Assembly (NCBI RefSeq): GCF_900129395.1
Contig: NZ_FQVP01000002.1
Location: 620,001 to 684,000, forward strand
DNA length: 64,000 bases
Reading direction: 5' to 3'
DNA from: Pseudosulfitobacter pseudonitzschiae
Lineage (GTDB): Bacteria > Pseudomonadota > Alphaproteobacteria > Rhodobacterales > Rhodobacteraceae
The position numbers were made by a program, and so were the translations under genes. How positions within the stretch are numbered: the first letter of the stretch is position 1; each line of letters begins with the position of its first letter. The notes under the pieces were generated by a model. It did no database searches. It was not told where the DNA came from and was given only the letters and a program-made list of their open reading frames with translations. Shown here piece by piece: positions 63,372 to 64,000 of the stretch.

Positions 63372-64000
63372 TTGGGTAATGCACGCAATATCGCGTTCTG
63401 GGTCGTACTGCTTGTATTGATCGTTGCGCTGTTCAATCTGTTCAGCGGCACAGGCAGCACACTGCAAAGCCGCGAAATCAGCTATTCCGAATTCGTCCAG
63501 TCGGTTGAGGCCGGCAAGGTCACCAGCGTGACACTGGACGGAGAGCAAGTGCGGTTTCGCGAAGGCGAGACCGACTATGTGACCATCAAGCCGACGGATG
63601 CCGAGGTCACGAACCTGCTGATTTCCAACAACGTGCCGGTCAAGGCCGAGCAACAGCAACAATCGGGCTTTCAGACATTCCTGATGTCGCTGCTGCCCTT
63701 CCTGCTGCTGATCGGTGTCTGGATCTATTTCATGAACCGGATGCAGGGTGGCGGCAAAGGCGGGGCCATGGGCTTTGGCAAGTCCAAGGCCAAGATGCTG
63801 ACGGAAAAGTCGGGTCGCGTGACCTTTGACGACGTGGCCGGTATCGACGAGGCCAAGGAAGAGCTGGAAGAGATCGTTGAATTCCTGCGCAACCCGCAGA
63901 AATTCTCGCGTCTGGGCGGCAAAATCCCCAAGGGCGCGTTGCTGGTTGGCCCTCCGGGCACCGGTAAGACGCTGCTGGCGCGCGCGATTGCGGGCGAGGC
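63372..64000 (+). CDS. ftsH: ATP-dependent zinc metalloprotease FtsH (N-terminal third, runs off the end)
   Basis: Codes for the first 209 residues. The start is TTG, preceded by GGGAG seven bases upstream, giving [10 protein letters not shown]; no ATG or GTG in frame would keep the N terminus of the family. Span 1 is at about 8-24, a periplasmic domain to about 98, span 2 at about 101-120, then the AAA+ domain with [13 protein letters not shown] and Walker A GPPGTGKT at about 193-200. The zinc site lies beyond the window. FtsH degrades misfolded membrane proteins and regulators. Confidence 0.95.
   Translation, partial: MGNARNIAFWVVLLVLIVALFNLFSGTGSTLQSREISYSEFVQSVEAGKVTSVTLDGEQVRFREGETDYVTIKPTDAEVTNLLISNNVPVKAEQQQQSGFQTFLMSLLPFLLLIGVWIYFMNRMQGGGKGGAMGFGKSKAKMLTEKSGRVTFDDVAGIDEAKEELEEIVEFLRNPQKFSRLGGKIPKGALLVGPPGTGKTLLARAIAGE

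Overview
The window is about 64 kb of high-GC DNA (mid-60s percent G+C by eye) densely packed with genes, many overlapping by ATGA or GTGA. Gene content and order point to an alphaproteobacterium of the order Rhodobacterales (marine Roseobacter-type). The evidence is the ruvCAB-ybgC-tolQRAB-pal-cpoB-tilS-ftsH order, a phosphatidylcholine synthase gene, a TRAP transporter, a DUF1127 gene and a DUF1289 gene. I saw no rRNA, tRNA, CRISPR array, insertion sequence or phage gene. Genus cannot be called from the sequence alone.

Region 1 (1-8.3 kb) looks like a catabolic locus of unknown substrate. It holds the end of a molybdenum hydroxylase large subunit, a TRAP transporter (dctPQM), a divergent IclR regulator with two palindromic operator candidates, and a tightly overlapping operon of SCP2-type thiolase, acyl-CoA synthetase and a two-domain PPC/DUF296 protein. 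Region 2 (8.3-15.3 kb) has a TorS/TorR-like two-component pair divergent from a complete phosphonate-type ABC importer (phnD, C, E, E) with no C-P lyase gene beside it. Region 3 (15.3-20.8 kb) has a DUF1289 protein, an imelysin-type iron protein with an IscR-like upstream site, a TMADH-like flavoprotein and a divergent aldehyde dehydrogenase.

Region 4 (20.8-28.1 kb) is a full histidine utilisation locus, hutCF divergent from hutIHGU. It uses the five-step route through formimidoylglutamate deiminase, and a HutC operator candidate lies inside the hutI promoter. Region 5 (28.1-32.3 kb) has a MarR regulator, then an ECF sigma factor, an RskA-type anti-sigma factor, a secreted fasciclin protein, a Tat-exported MsrB and a DoxX-like protein. 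This resembles an envelope oxidative-damage module. A membrane-anchored NYN nuclease follows.

Region 6 (32.4-39 kb) holds truA and a YcjX-GNAT-DUF697 operon, then a large DUF2339 membrane protein. Region 7 (39-52.8 kb) is mostly housekeeping: ileS (with a low-GC, atypical segment in its editing domain), an NCS1 permease, ogt, pcs, xerC-DUF484, fsa, priA, an MFS transporter and prmA. Region 8 (53-64 kb) holds a DUF1127 gene, then ruvCAB, a conserved hypothetical, ybgC, the Tol-Pal envelope operon, tilS and the first third of ftsH, which starts at TTG.

The signals most worth following are the atypical ileS segment, the TRAP/IclR/thiolase/ligase/PPC locus, the sigma-RskA-fasciclin-MsrB-DoxX module, and a 21-bp element present twice.
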